Source: Chloroflexia bacterium (GTDB taxonomy: Bacteria; Chloroflexota; Chloroflexia; Thermomicrobiales; UBA6265). From it: a DNA stretch of 5,684 bases. The translations under genes and the position numbers were made by a program. Positions 1 to 5,428 of this stretch are shown here, piece by piece (the first letter of the stretch is position 1; the number at the start of each line of letters is the position of its first letter). The notes under the pieces are model-generated. The model had not been told where the DNA came from, did no database searches, and was given only the letters and a program-made list of their open reading frames with translations. Where the stretch lies: NCBI GenBank assembly GCA_030430125.1, contig JAUIGA010000223.1, positions 1-5,684 of the forward strand. The letters run 5' to 3'.

Positions 1-214
1 CACCACGCGGCTAACCATGTCGCCGCGGTTGATCAACAACGCACGCGAGATCCTCTTCCTGGTCAGTGGCGATGGCAAGGCCGACATGCTCCATCGCGTG
101 CTGGACGGTCCCATCGATGTCGATGCGACACCAAGCCAGGTGATCCGAGCGGAGCATGGCCGGTTGCGTTGGTTTGTCGATGAAGCGGCCGCGCGGCATC
201 TCGAACGGGAGTAG
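1..214 (+). CDS. pgl: 6-phosphogluconolactonase, C-terminal fragment (5' end outside window)
   Basis: This is the end of an open frame entering from the left edge (first full codon at base 2, stop TAG 212-214), giving about 70 residues. They match the C-terminal part of the DevB/Pgl family: a strand-forming T-R-L-T-M-S-P segment, then LINNAREILFLVSG followed by a G-K pair, a helix ending VLDGP, and a closing GRLRWFVDEAAA segment, as in family members where the last helix follows a W-x-x-D-x-A-A signature. The enzyme hydrolyses 6-phosphogluconolactone to 6-phosphogluconate in the cytosolic oxidative pentose phosphate pathway. The ATG at 17 is an internal methionine, because the reading frame and family similarity continue upstream of it. 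The stop lies 4 bases before the rpiA start, and the rpiA ribosome binding site sits within the last codons, so the two genes are almost certainly co-transcribed. The nucleotide-sugar-binding N-terminal half is not visible. The assignment rests on the C-terminal pattern and on the rpiA neighbour. Confidence 0.85.
   Translation, partial: TTRLTMSPRLINNAREILFLVSGDGKADMLHRVLDGPIDVDATPSQVIRAEHGRLRWFVDEAAARHLERE
207..211 (+). promoter_or_regulatory. Ribosome binding site of rpiA
   Basis: GGGAG lies 7 bases before the ATG at 219 and overlaps the last codons of pgl. It decides the start: the frame is open back to an ATG at 156, but that would add 21 residues lying wholly within pgl and outside the usual RpiA N-terminus. 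Confidence 0.65.
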
Positions 215-218
215 CACC

Positions 219-908
219 ATGACGGAATCTGCACCGCTGGCGCGTATCGGCGCGCAGGCGGCTGGCGAGGTGAAGCCGGGCATGATCGTCGGGTTGGGCA
301 CCGGCTCGACCGCGAGTGCCTTTGTGCGCGCGCTCGGCGAGCGCGTTGCCGACGGGTTGCGCATCGTCGGGATTGCCACATCGAACGAAACGCAAGCGCT
401 CGCGCAGAGCCTGGGCATCCCGCTCACCGATCTCAACAGCGTCGACACGCTCGATCTCTGTGTCGATGGCGCCGACGAGATCGATCCGGCCCTCAACGTC
501 GTCAAGGGGCGGGGCGGCGCGTTGCTCTTCGAGAAGCTCGTGGCACGCCGCGCAAGCCGCTACCTCATCATCGCCACCGAGGAAAAGCTGGTGACCCGCC
601 TCGGCACGCGCCTCCCACTTCCGGTCGAGATCGTGCAACTTGGATGGCAGCACACCGCGCGCGAGCTTGAGCGGCTCGGTCTCGCCCCTGTCCTTCGCAC
701 GACGAACGGGGACTCGTTCATCACCGATGGCGGGCACTACATTGTCGACTGCGAAACCGGGGCAATTGACGATGCCCGGGCGCTCGCCAGCAACATCAAG
801 GCAATCACCGGCGTGGTCGATCACGGGCTCTTCATCGACATGGTCGATCTCGCGATGACCGTTGATTCCAACGGCACGGTCACGACGCATGAATCATCCG
901 GCTCCTGA
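219..908 (+). CDS. rpiA: Ribose-5-phosphate isomerase A
   Basis: RpiA interconverts ribose 5-phosphate and ribulose 5-phosphate in the cytosolic non-oxidative pentose phosphate pathway, supplying ribose for nucleotides. The protein has 229 residues, within the family's normal 219-235. Visible signatures are the phosphate-binding GLGTGST loop (25-31), TSNET (54-58), the DGADE motif (83-87), KGRGGAL (96-102), and GVVDHGLF (198-205). By comparison with the E. coli enzyme (D81, D84, K94, E103), the catalytic residues are D83, D86, K96 and E105, all present with a constant offset of two. The ATG at 219 is chosen because of the GGGAG 7 bases upstream and the fit to family length. An alternative ATG at 156 would overlap pgl by 59 bases. 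The 3' end overlaps the next gene by 20 bases. The gene is intact and its family assignment is essentially certain. Confidence 0.97.
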   Translation: MTESAPLARIGAQAAGEVKPGMIVGLGTGSTASAFVRALGERVADGLRIVGIATSNETQALAQSLGIPLTDLNSVDTLDLCVDGADEIDPALNVVKGRGGALLFEKLVARRASRYLIIATEEKLVTRLGTRLPLPVEIVQLGWQHTARELERLGLAPVLRTTNGDSFITDGGHYIVDCETGAIDDARALASNIKAITGVVDHGLFIDMVDLAMTVDSNGTVTTHESSGS

Positions 909-1575
909 TCGCCTCACTACAGCGGCTCCGTTGCGGCTGGCGAGCGTGGCGCTCGTTCTCGCCGTGCTCGCGACGATCCTGGGCATCATCGCCGCCGGGG
1001 ACAACGTGTTGCGGGCCGATGTGACGGTACTGGAAGATATCCAGGACCTCGACGGACCGGGCGTGGAGACCGCCGTCACCGTCTCCAATGCCGTATTCAG
1101 CACCGTTGGCGCAATCGCGCTTGCGATTATGTTCTATATCGCGACCCGGGTGCTGCGCCGCCCGGAGCTCGCGCTGCTGCTGTGGATCGCGCTCGGGTTC
1201 CGGCTGGTTGGGTTGGTGTTGAAACCGATCTTCGACAGCCCGCGGCCGGGAATCGAGTATCAGCCCGATCCTTCCCTGGTGCCGGAAACACTCGGATATC
1301 CCAGCGGCCACAGCATGACTGCGGCGATCATCACGGGCGTGCTGGTCCTTGCCGTCTATGCCCTCGATACGCCTCGTTGGTCGAGGTGGCTGGCCGTTGC
1401 GGCCGCTGCGGTACTCACCGCGTGTTCCATGTTCGCCCGCATCTGGATCGGCGCGCATTGGCCCAGCGACACCCTCGGCGGGATTATGTACGGTTTCTCG
1501 TTTGTCGTCCTCACAGCAATTCTGGCCGATGTCATCGCCAGCCGGCGAGCCTCGCGCGCGCAAACCCGGGTGTAG
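889..1575 (+). CDS. PAP2-family integral membrane phosphatase
   Basis: This is a 228-residue membrane protein with about six hydrophobic segments (near 18-36, 70-88, 94-111, 144-158, 168-182 and 200-217), typical of type 2 phosphatidic acid phosphatases. The three-part active site is visible: motif 1 K112-x6-R119-P120 (KPIFDSPRP), motif 2 PSGH at 138-141, and motif 3 R184-x5-H190-x3-D194. In this family H190 forms the phospho-enzyme and H141 acts as the acid. Motif 3 normally reads SR; here it is AR (A183). Such enzymes dephosphorylate lipid phosphates or diphosphates (phosphatidate, phosphatidylglycerophosphate or undecaprenyl diphosphate); the substrate cannot be read from the sequence. The ATG at 889 lies inside rpiA, and no good Shine-Dalgarno precedes it, so translation is probably coupled to rpiA. 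A TTG at 862 is the only upstream alternative and would extend the overlap. The gene ends at TAG 1573-1575, converging on the minus-strand gene beyond. Confidence 0.9.
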   Translation: MNHPAPDRLTTAAPLRLASVALVLAVLATILGIIAAGDNVLRADVTVLEDIQDLDGPGVETAVTVSNAVFSTVGAIALAIMFYIATRVLRRPELALLLWIALGFRLVGLVLKPIFDSPRPGIEYQPDPSLVPETLGYPSGHSMTAAIITGVLVLAVYALDTPRWSRWLAVAAAAVLTACSMFARIWIGAHWPSDTLGGIMYGFSFVVLTAILADVIASRRASRAQTRV

Positions 1576-1580
1576 CGCGC
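1556..1580. repeat. Short inverted repeat at the PAP2 stop codon
   Basis: GCGCGC at 1556-1561 and again at 1575-1580 can pair across a 13-base loop containing CCCGGG. It spans the end of the PAP2 gene. No T-run follows, so a role in termination is uncertain, and GC-rich DNA gives such repeats by chance. Confidence 0.25.
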
Positions 1581-1615
1581 CAGTAGCCACTTGCGGAACC
1601 GTGGGCGAGGGTGCC

Positions 1616-1651
1616 CAGGAACGCTGCAACGCCGTCGACGACAAGTTCCTG
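1616..1651. terminator. Possible bidirectional terminator between convergent genes
   Basis: A 7-base perfect inverted repeat, CAGGAAC (1616-1622) with GTTCCTG (1645-1651), encloses a 22-base loop that itself holds the palindrome CGTCGACG. It lies in the 105-base gap between the plus-strand PAP2 gene and the convergent minus-strand membrane gene, where a terminator for both transcripts would be expected. There is no T-tract on either side, so the call rests on position and pairing only. Confidence 0.3.
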
Positions 1652-1680
1652 CGACGCTGATTTCCCAGTCCCTGTTGCGA

Positions 1681-2214
1681 TCATGCGAACCCGGACCACA
1701 GCGCCACCCGCCACACAACCACCGACCCGATCGCGCCGGCGCTCGCCAGCATTGCCAGCCCATTGATCCAGCCGTCCGACCGCCCCCGCAGGAATCCCGG
1801 CAACAGCCAGACACGCCAACGCGAGAACGGCAACAGCGGCCGGATGCCGGCGTGGGTGCAGGCATCCGCCAGCAGGTGCGACAGCATTCCGAGCGCAAAG
1901 GCGGCAGTCCAGGTGCGCGCGGTTGCCTCCGTGGGAACCAGCCAGGTGGGCGCATCGACGGCGCCCGATGCCAGCGACCACAGCGCCACGCCCAGCAGCG
2001 CCGACATTCCCGCAACGAACGGGAGTCCATGGGACGCGCCACGGTGGCGCAACCGCAGCGACCGGCGGAGGTCGCTGCGCAGGTCAAGCCAGTCCGGGAA
2101 TCCGCCTCCGGCCACGCCCAACCAGATTGCGCCGGCCGCCACCGGCAGGGACGACGACGCGGCGACCAGAAGACCGGTCGCCGCGCCGAGAGCCAGATGG
2201 GTCGAACGCTTCAT
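1681..2214 (-). CDS. YdjM/DUF457-family membrane-bound metal-dependent hydrolase
   Basis: This is a 177-residue inner-membrane protein with the layout of the YdjM (COG1988/DUF457) family, often annotated as membrane-bound metal-dependent hydrolases. It begins MKRSTHLALG, with the family's early histidine at H6 followed by a hydrophobic helix. D41 lies in FPDWLD. The HRGASH block (57-62) and the later helix GMLSHLLADACTHAG (109-123, with H113, D117 and H121) supply the conserved His/Asp residues thought to bind a metal. PFS at 129-131 is also typical of the family. Hydrophobic segments fall near 8-22, 24-36, 64-83, 103-116 and 152-172. E. coli YdjM is LexA-regulated, but no LexA box is visible here and the biochemical role of the family is poorly known. 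The ATG at 2214 has AGGCGG five bases upstream. It lies 44 bases downstream of the helicase gene on the same strand, so it may be read from the helicase transcript. Confidence 0.8.
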   Translation of the reverse strand: MKRSTHLALGAATGLLVAASSSLPVAAGAIWLGVAGGGFPDWLDLRSDLRRSLRLRHRGASHGLPFVAGMSALLGVALWSLASGAVDAPTWLVPTEATARTWTAAFALGMLSHLLADACTHAGIRPLLPFSRWRVWLLPGFLRGRSDGWINGLAMLASAGAIGSVVVWRVALWSGFA

Positions 2215-2258
2215 CGCGTCCGCCTATCTGGATCCATCCACCTTGTCATGAACCGTCA

Positions 2259-4187
2259 TCAATAGTGCTCGCGACGGGGCGCGGAGCCGCGCCGGTCCTG
2301 ACGGTTGTACGAACCACCGCCGCCGTAGCGCCGGCCGCGACCTTCTTCGTCACGCCGCGAGTTGAAGCGGCCGTTCCTCGATCCGGGTCCGCCGCGTCGC
2401 GGGCCGCCGCGGTACCCGCCGCGTCCGCCACCGGCCTGGTCGGATGCGATCTCGACATTCACCGGTCGGCCCTTGATCGTCGCGTCATTCATCGCATCGA
2501 TCACCTGCTGTGCCATGTTCTCGGGCACGTCGACGAAGCTGTAGGTGTCGAGGATATCGATCGCGCCGATCGCGCGGCCGGGGATACTCGCCTCGTTGGC
2601 AATTGCGCCGACGAAGTCCTGTGGCCGAACGCGGAAATTGCGCCCGATGTTGATGAACAACCGGGTCATGCCGGCATCGCGTGAACGGCGCGGACCGCCG
2701 TCACTATCGCCACGGCGAGGTTCCCGGCTGCTGATCCTGGCGAGGTCATCGTCCGCGGTCTCGTCCGTCGTCGCCCGGCCCGTTTCCTCGGCGTACAGCT
2801 TCAGGATCGCCGCCGCCAGGTGCATCGGCTCGATATCCTCGGCGAGTTCCTCGACCGGCTCCATGTACGATTCAAAGTCGCTCTCGTCGGCGGAAGCCTT
2901 CCGCAGAATCTGCTTGAGGGCCTCACGGCGCCGCGCATTGACGTCCGACGCGCTCGGAAGCGGCTTGAAGGCGATCTTCGCCCGGGTGACGCGCTCGATC
3001 GTGTGGATCAGACGCACCTCTCGCCGCGAGATCAGGGTGATCGCGTTGCCACCCCGGCCCGCACGACCCGTGCGGCCGATCCTGTGGACGTAGGTCTCCG
3101 GGCTTTCGGGTACGTCGAAGTTGATGACGTGACTGACATCGGGAATATCGAGTCCGCGTGCCGCGACGTCGGTCGCGATCAGGATCTCCGCCTGGCCGGA
3201 TCGGAACCTGCGCATCACGCGGTCGCGCTGCGCCTGGCTGAGGTCACCGTGGATCGTTTCCACGGCATACCCTCGCGCCATCAGGGCCTCGCCGAGCTCA
3301 TCGACCATGTGCTTGGTGCGGCAGAAGATCATCGTCGAGGTCGGCACTTCGGCATCGAGAATGCGGGTGAGCGCGTCGATCTTCCGGGATCGAGGAATCT
3401 CGTAGAAGGTCTGCTCGATTTCGGGTACCGTCATCTCCTTGCCACGCACGGAGATTCGGTGCGGCTCGTTCATGTAGCGCGTCGCCAGCTCGGCGATGCG
3501 TGGCGGCATCGTCGCCGAGAATAGCGCCGTCTGCCGCGCATCCGGCACGTTCTGCAGCACCCACTCGATATCGTCGATGAAGCCCATGTCGAGCATCTCG
3601 TCGGCTTCATCGAGGATGAAGAAGCGAAGCGACTCGAGGGTCAGCGTGCCACGGCGCATGTGGTCCATGACGCGGCCCGGTGTGCCCACAACGATGTGGA
3701 CACCGCGCTGCAGACCCCGGAACTGACGCTCGTACGGCTGCCCGCCGTAGATCGGCAGGGTTTCCACCCGCTTGTGGCGACCGTACTTGTGCAGCGCCTC
3801 GGCGACCTGGATGGCAAGCTCGCGCGTGGGGCACAGGATAAGCGCCTGGACCTCCCGGCGTTGCTGGTCGATGTTCTCGATAATGGGAAGACCGAACGCG
3901 GCGGTCTTGCCGGAACCGGTCTGCGCCTGCGCGATCACGTCGTTGCCGTCGAGCAGCGACGGGATGACCCGCTCCTGGATGGGAGATGGCACCTCGTACC
4001 CAACAGCAGAGATGCTCTGCAGCAGCTCCTCGCTCAGTCCGAGCGAGGCGAACGTGGTTGTCTCTTCGGATTCGGCGGTGTCCGCTTCAGGTTCCGCGGT
4101 TGCCGTCGCCGTGGCCGCGCCGCCCTGATCGGCGGCGAGCTGCATGGCGTCGATGGGGTCGAGGACCCCTGTCGTCGAATGATCCAT
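2259..4187 (-). CDS. deaD: DEAD-box ATP-dependent RNA helicase, DeaD/CsdA type
   Basis: This 642-residue cytosolic helicase unwinds RNA duplexes with ATP. Relatives act in ribosome assembly, mRNA decay and cold adaptation. The N-terminal 45 residues are Ala/Glu/Thr-rich low complexity. The Q motif spans F46 to Q71, followed by motif I AQTGSGKT (88-95), Ia PTRELA (120-125), GG (148-149), TPGR (169-172), II DEAD (193-196) and III SAT (224-226). The second RecA domain has IFCRTK (287-292), V ATDVAARGLD (338-347) and VI HRIGRTGRAGR (368-378). Residues about 507-581 (starting MTRLFINIGR) match the RRM-like DbpA C-terminal RNA-binding domain. The tail 585-642 is Gly/Arg-rich with RGG repeats, favouring nonspecific RNA binding. 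The start ATG at 4187 is preceded by AAGGAG with an 11-base spacer; a TTG at 4235 would add 16 residues but has no support. A gene-free leader region of more than 450 bases lies upstream. DeaD/CsdA is preferred over DbpA or RhlE because of the domain order and length. Confidence 0.96.
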   Translation of the reverse strand: MDHSTTGVLDPIDAMQLAADQGGAATATATAEPEADTAESEETTTFASLGLSEELLQSISAVGYEVPSPIQERVIPSLLDGNDVIAQAQTGSGKTAAFGLPIIENIDQQRREVQALILCPTRELAIQVAEALHKYGRHKRVETLPIYGGQPYERQFRGLQRGVHIVVGTPGRVMDHMRRGTLTLESLRFFILDEADEMLDMGFIDDIEWVLQNVPDARQTALFSATMPPRIAELATRYMNEPHRISVRGKEMTVPEIEQTFYEIPRSRKIDALTRILDAEVPTSTMIFCRTKHMVDELGEALMARGYAVETIHGDLSQAQRDRVMRRFRSGQAEILIATDVAARGLDIPDVSHVINFDVPESPETYVHRIGRTGRAGRGGNAITLISRREVRLIHTIERVTRAKIAFKPLPSASDVNARRREALKQILRKASADESDFESYMEPVEELAEDIEPMHLAAAILKLYAEETGRATTDETADDDLARISSREPRRGDSDGGPRRSRDAGMTRLFINIGRNFRVRPQDFVGAIANEASIPGRAIGAIDILDTYSFVDVPENMAQQVIDAMNDATIKGRPVNVEIASDQAGGGRGGYRGGPRRGGPGSRNGRFNSRRDEEGRGRRYGGGGSYNRQDRRGSAPRREHY

Positions 4188-4198
4188 GGTTCGTGATA

Positions 4199-4204
4199 CT
4201 CCTT
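4199..4204 (-). promoter_or_regulatory. Ribosome binding site of the helicase gene
   Basis: AAGGAG on the minus strand (CTCCTT on plus) lies 11 bases upstream of the ATG at 4187. It is a strong core with a slightly long spacer. It supports the ATG at 4187 over the in-frame TTG at 4235, which lies upstream of this site. Confidence 0.65.
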
Positions 4205-4377
4205 GCGGTGCTGGCTCGGAACCACACCGGTGCAATGTTCAACCCGCGCGGCAACACACCGGCCAACGGTGCCGGCGCATGCTGCGGATATCGTGTTGAT
4301 GTGGTGTGGTGCCGCAAGAACTCGCGAGGAGTGATCCCACCTGAACGGCTTCCGTCGGCGACAGCCACACGCCCTGT

Positions 4378-4394
4378 CCGCGCCATTGGCGCGG
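4378..4394. repeat. Perfect 7-bp hairpin, 3-base loop
   Basis: CCGCGCC (4378-4384) and GGCGCGG (4388-4394) are perfect inverted copies around the loop ATT. As RNA this would be a very stable stem-loop inside the proposed helicase leader. It lies about 190 bases before the start codon, too far to block the ribosome binding site by itself. Confidence 0.55.
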
Positions 4395-4426
4395 TGCAAG
4401 CATCGTGGCGTCCCGTCGTGCCGCGT

Positions 4427-4480
4427 GCTCACGTTCCAGTGATCCGCACACCGTGTGCGATCCTGGCTCATCCCGTGAAC
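4427..4480. repeat. Large nested imperfect stem-loop in the helicase upstream region
   Basis: The core CGCACAC-C-GTGTGCG (4445-4459) is a perfect odd palindrome. It is extended by GAT/ATC (4441-4443 with 4460-4462) and CCAG/CTGG (4436-4439 with 4463-4466), with single-base bulges at 4444 and 4440. An outer pair, 4427-4433 with 4474-4480, is complementary over 7 positions; the single imperfect pair becomes a G-U wobble only in minus-strand RNA, the sense of the helicase transcript. It could be a structured RNA element, or the core could be a protein-binding operator. Confidence 0.5.
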
Positions 4481-4503
4481 GATCAGGAGTCACGCGCAAC
4501 CCG

Positions 4504-4520
4504 GCGGGTATGGTTCCCGC
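4504..4520. repeat. Minor hairpin in the helicase upstream region
   Basis: GCGGG (4504-4508) pairs with CCCGC (4516-4520) around a 7-base loop. It is short and could be chance, but it adds to the run of stem-loops in this leader. Confidence 0.3.
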
Positions 4521-4562
4521 AATGGCGACCCTGATTCAGTGGGGGAAGTGTCACGTCCCAAA

Positions 4563-4579
4563 GCCGTCATCCCGACGGC
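4563..4579 (-). repeat. 6-bp hairpin followed by TTT, possible attenuator
   Basis: GCCGTC (4563-4568) and GACGGC (4574-4579) are perfect inverted copies around a 5-base loop. Read on the minus strand, the stem is followed by only three T residues and then GGGAC. It resembles a very weak intrinsic terminator about 70 bases downstream of the proposed transcription start. The T-run is too short for a firm terminator call. Confidence 0.35.
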
Positions 4580-4655
4580 CGCAACCGGAACCGCGCACCA
4601 ACGCATCTGCAAGGCGACGCGGGTAACGAGCCGGTTCGCTCCCGTGACTGCAGAA

Positions 4656-4664
4656 AGTATAGCA
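4656..4664 (-). promoter_or_regulatory. Candidate extended -10 promoter for the helicase gene
   Basis: On the minus strand the sequence reads TGC-TATACT: a near-consensus -10 (TATACT, 4661 down to 4656) preceded by the TGn extension. The hexamer 17 bases upstream (CAACCT) is a poor -35, which extended -10 promoters can tolerate. It sits in an unusually AT-rich patch of this GC-rich region, between the acetyltransferase and helicase genes. Transcription would start near 4649. Confidence 0.45.
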
Positions 4665-4728
4665 TGGTTCGACCCGCCAGGTTGCCTGAGCCTCGTTGTC
4701 GCTCTTTCAGCCTGATCGCGTGCCAGCG

Positions 4729-4760
4729 GCGAGCGGAGCGGTACTCAATCCACCGCTCGC
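4729..4760. terminator. Inverted repeat spanning the acetyltransferase stop, possible terminator
   Basis: GCGAGCGG (4729-4736) and CCGCTCGC (4753-4760) are perfect 8-base inverted copies with a 16-base loop. An alternative 7-base pairing, GAGCGGT (4736-4742) with ACCGCTC (4752-4758), uses the neighbouring bases. Both enclose the acetyltransferase stop at 4745-4747. In the minus-strand transcript the stem has no U-run after it, so it may be a 3'-end-stabilising hairpin or a weak terminator instead of a classical intrinsic one. Confidence 0.4.
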
Positions 4761-5428
4761 ATATCTTCCCATCGCCGTAATTGACGCCCGTCCGCGTCGA
4801 AGTTCTCCGGCGCCAGCCACGCCTCGAACCCGGCCCGTACCGCCGGCCAGTCTCCGTCGATCACCGCAAACCACGCCGTATCCCTGTTCCGCCCCTTCAC
4901 GATCTTGTGCTGCCGGAAGGTGCCCTCGAAGACGAATCCAAACCGCTCCGCCGCCCGCTTCGAGCGCGCGTTGGAGGCGTCGCACTTCCACTCCAACCGA
5001 CGGTACTGGAGGTCGTCCATGGCGTGCCGCATCATCAGGAAGATCGCTTCGGTCGCCGCGGTCGTGCGCTGCAGGCCGGCACCGAAGAAGATGTGTCCGA
5101 TTTCGATCACCCCGTTTTCCTGATCGGCGCGCATGAAGCTCGCGCAGCCCAGCGGCGCGTCAGTCTCGCAGTCAATCACCGTTACCGGCATGAGCCCCGG
5201 GGTTACGACATGGCCCGCAAGCCACTCACCGAACGACGTCTCGTCGGCGAACGGCCCATACGGCAGGAAATCCCAGAGCACGGCGTCGCCATCCCGAACC
5301 GCGGCGTAGAGCCCCGCAGTATCGCGGTCGGCGTCGGTCGGCAGCAGGCGCACCCGGCGACCCGCGATCGAGCCGGTCGTGGGCAGGGGGCGCGCAGTCC
5401 AGCCTGCAAGCGGGGCGTCGTGGTTCAT
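4745..5428 (-). CDS. GNAT-family N-acetyltransferase (RimJ/RimL-like)
   Basis: This is a 227-residue cytosolic protein of the GNAT superfamily, closest in pattern to the COG1670 RimJ/RimL-type acetyltransferases that transfer acetyl from acetyl-CoA to an amine. The segment RRVRLLPTDADRD (24-36) opens the fold. WDFLPYGPFADE (52-63) is a subgroup signature. The central strands cover VTVIDCETDAPLGCASF (82-98) and EIGHIFFG (109-116). The acetyl-CoA-binding region lies at about 117-135. RRLEWKCDASNARSKRAAERFGFVFEG (143-169) is the typical final strand-helix-strand of GNATs, followed by HKIVKGRNRDTAWF (174-187), a strong hallmark of this subgroup. The substrate (protein N-terminus, small amine or antibiotic) cannot be told. 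The ATG at 5428 has a strong GGAGG seven bases upstream; the frame continues to 5524 without support and would overlap the thioesterase heavily. The start overlaps the thioesterase stop in an ATGA, implying translational coupling. Confidence 0.93.
   Translation of the reverse strand: MNHDAPLAGWTARPLPTTGSIAGRRVRLLPTDADRDTAGLYAAVRDGDAVLWDFLPYGPFADETSFGEWLAGHVVTPGLMPVTVIDCETDAPLGCASFMRADQENGVIEIGHIFFGAGLQRTTAATEAIFLMMRHAMDDLQYRRLEWKCDASNARSKRAAERFGFVFEGTFRQHKIVKGRNRDTAWFAVIDGDWPAVRAGFEAWLAPENFDADGRQLRRWEDMRAVD

Larger units (their letters stand above)
4188..4744 (-). other. Gene-free region, probable long 5' leader of the helicase gene
   Basis: About 557 bases separate the helicase start from the acetyltransferase stop. 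Several frames are open here, but their translations are Arg/Pro/Ser-rich with no recognisable motif, and they look like chance open frames in GC-rich DNA. The stretch holds a plausible minus-strand promoter near 4656-4664, several inverted repeats (4378-4394, 4427-4480, 4504-4520, 4563-4579) and the ribosome binding site. I see no tRNA, known riboswitch core, T-box or other named RNA. If the promoter is right, the mRNA leader is about 460 nt. Long leaders are known for cold-induced RNA helicase mRNAs such as E. coli csdA, which makes regulation through RNA structure plausible but unproven here. Confidence 0.5.

Noticed and set aside
63..890. A 275-codon open frame antisense to rpiA
   Set aside because: It mirrors the rpiA coding frame in GC-rich DNA; the translation has no recognisable domain and is Arg/Asp/His-rich, and rpiA itself has all its family motifs.
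1356..2087. A long minus-strand open frame overlapping the PAP2 gene and the DUF457 gene
   Set aside because: It overlaps two genes with clear family motifs, and its Cys/Arg/Trp-rich translation is typical of a shadow frame.
2545..4196. Several plus-strand open frames antisense to the helicase gene
   Set aside because: They are all shadows of a helicase with complete motifs; none has a domain signature or a credible ribosome binding site.
2219..4235. A longer helicase starting at the TTG at 4235
   Set aside because: The AAGGAG site lies downstream of that TTG and upstream of the ATG at 4187, and the extra 16 residues resemble no helicase N-terminus.
4034..4626. Open frames on both strands across the helicase upstream region, considered as small proteins or a leader peptide
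   Set aside because: Their composition is Arg/Pro/Ser-rich, they overlap each other, and no similarity or convincing translation signal was seen; chance open frames are expected at this GC content.
4600..4690. GGTTCG-type sequences (near 4633 and 4667) resembling a tRNA T-loop
   Set aside because: No acceptor stem, D-arm or anticodon arm can be drawn around them at the proper distances.
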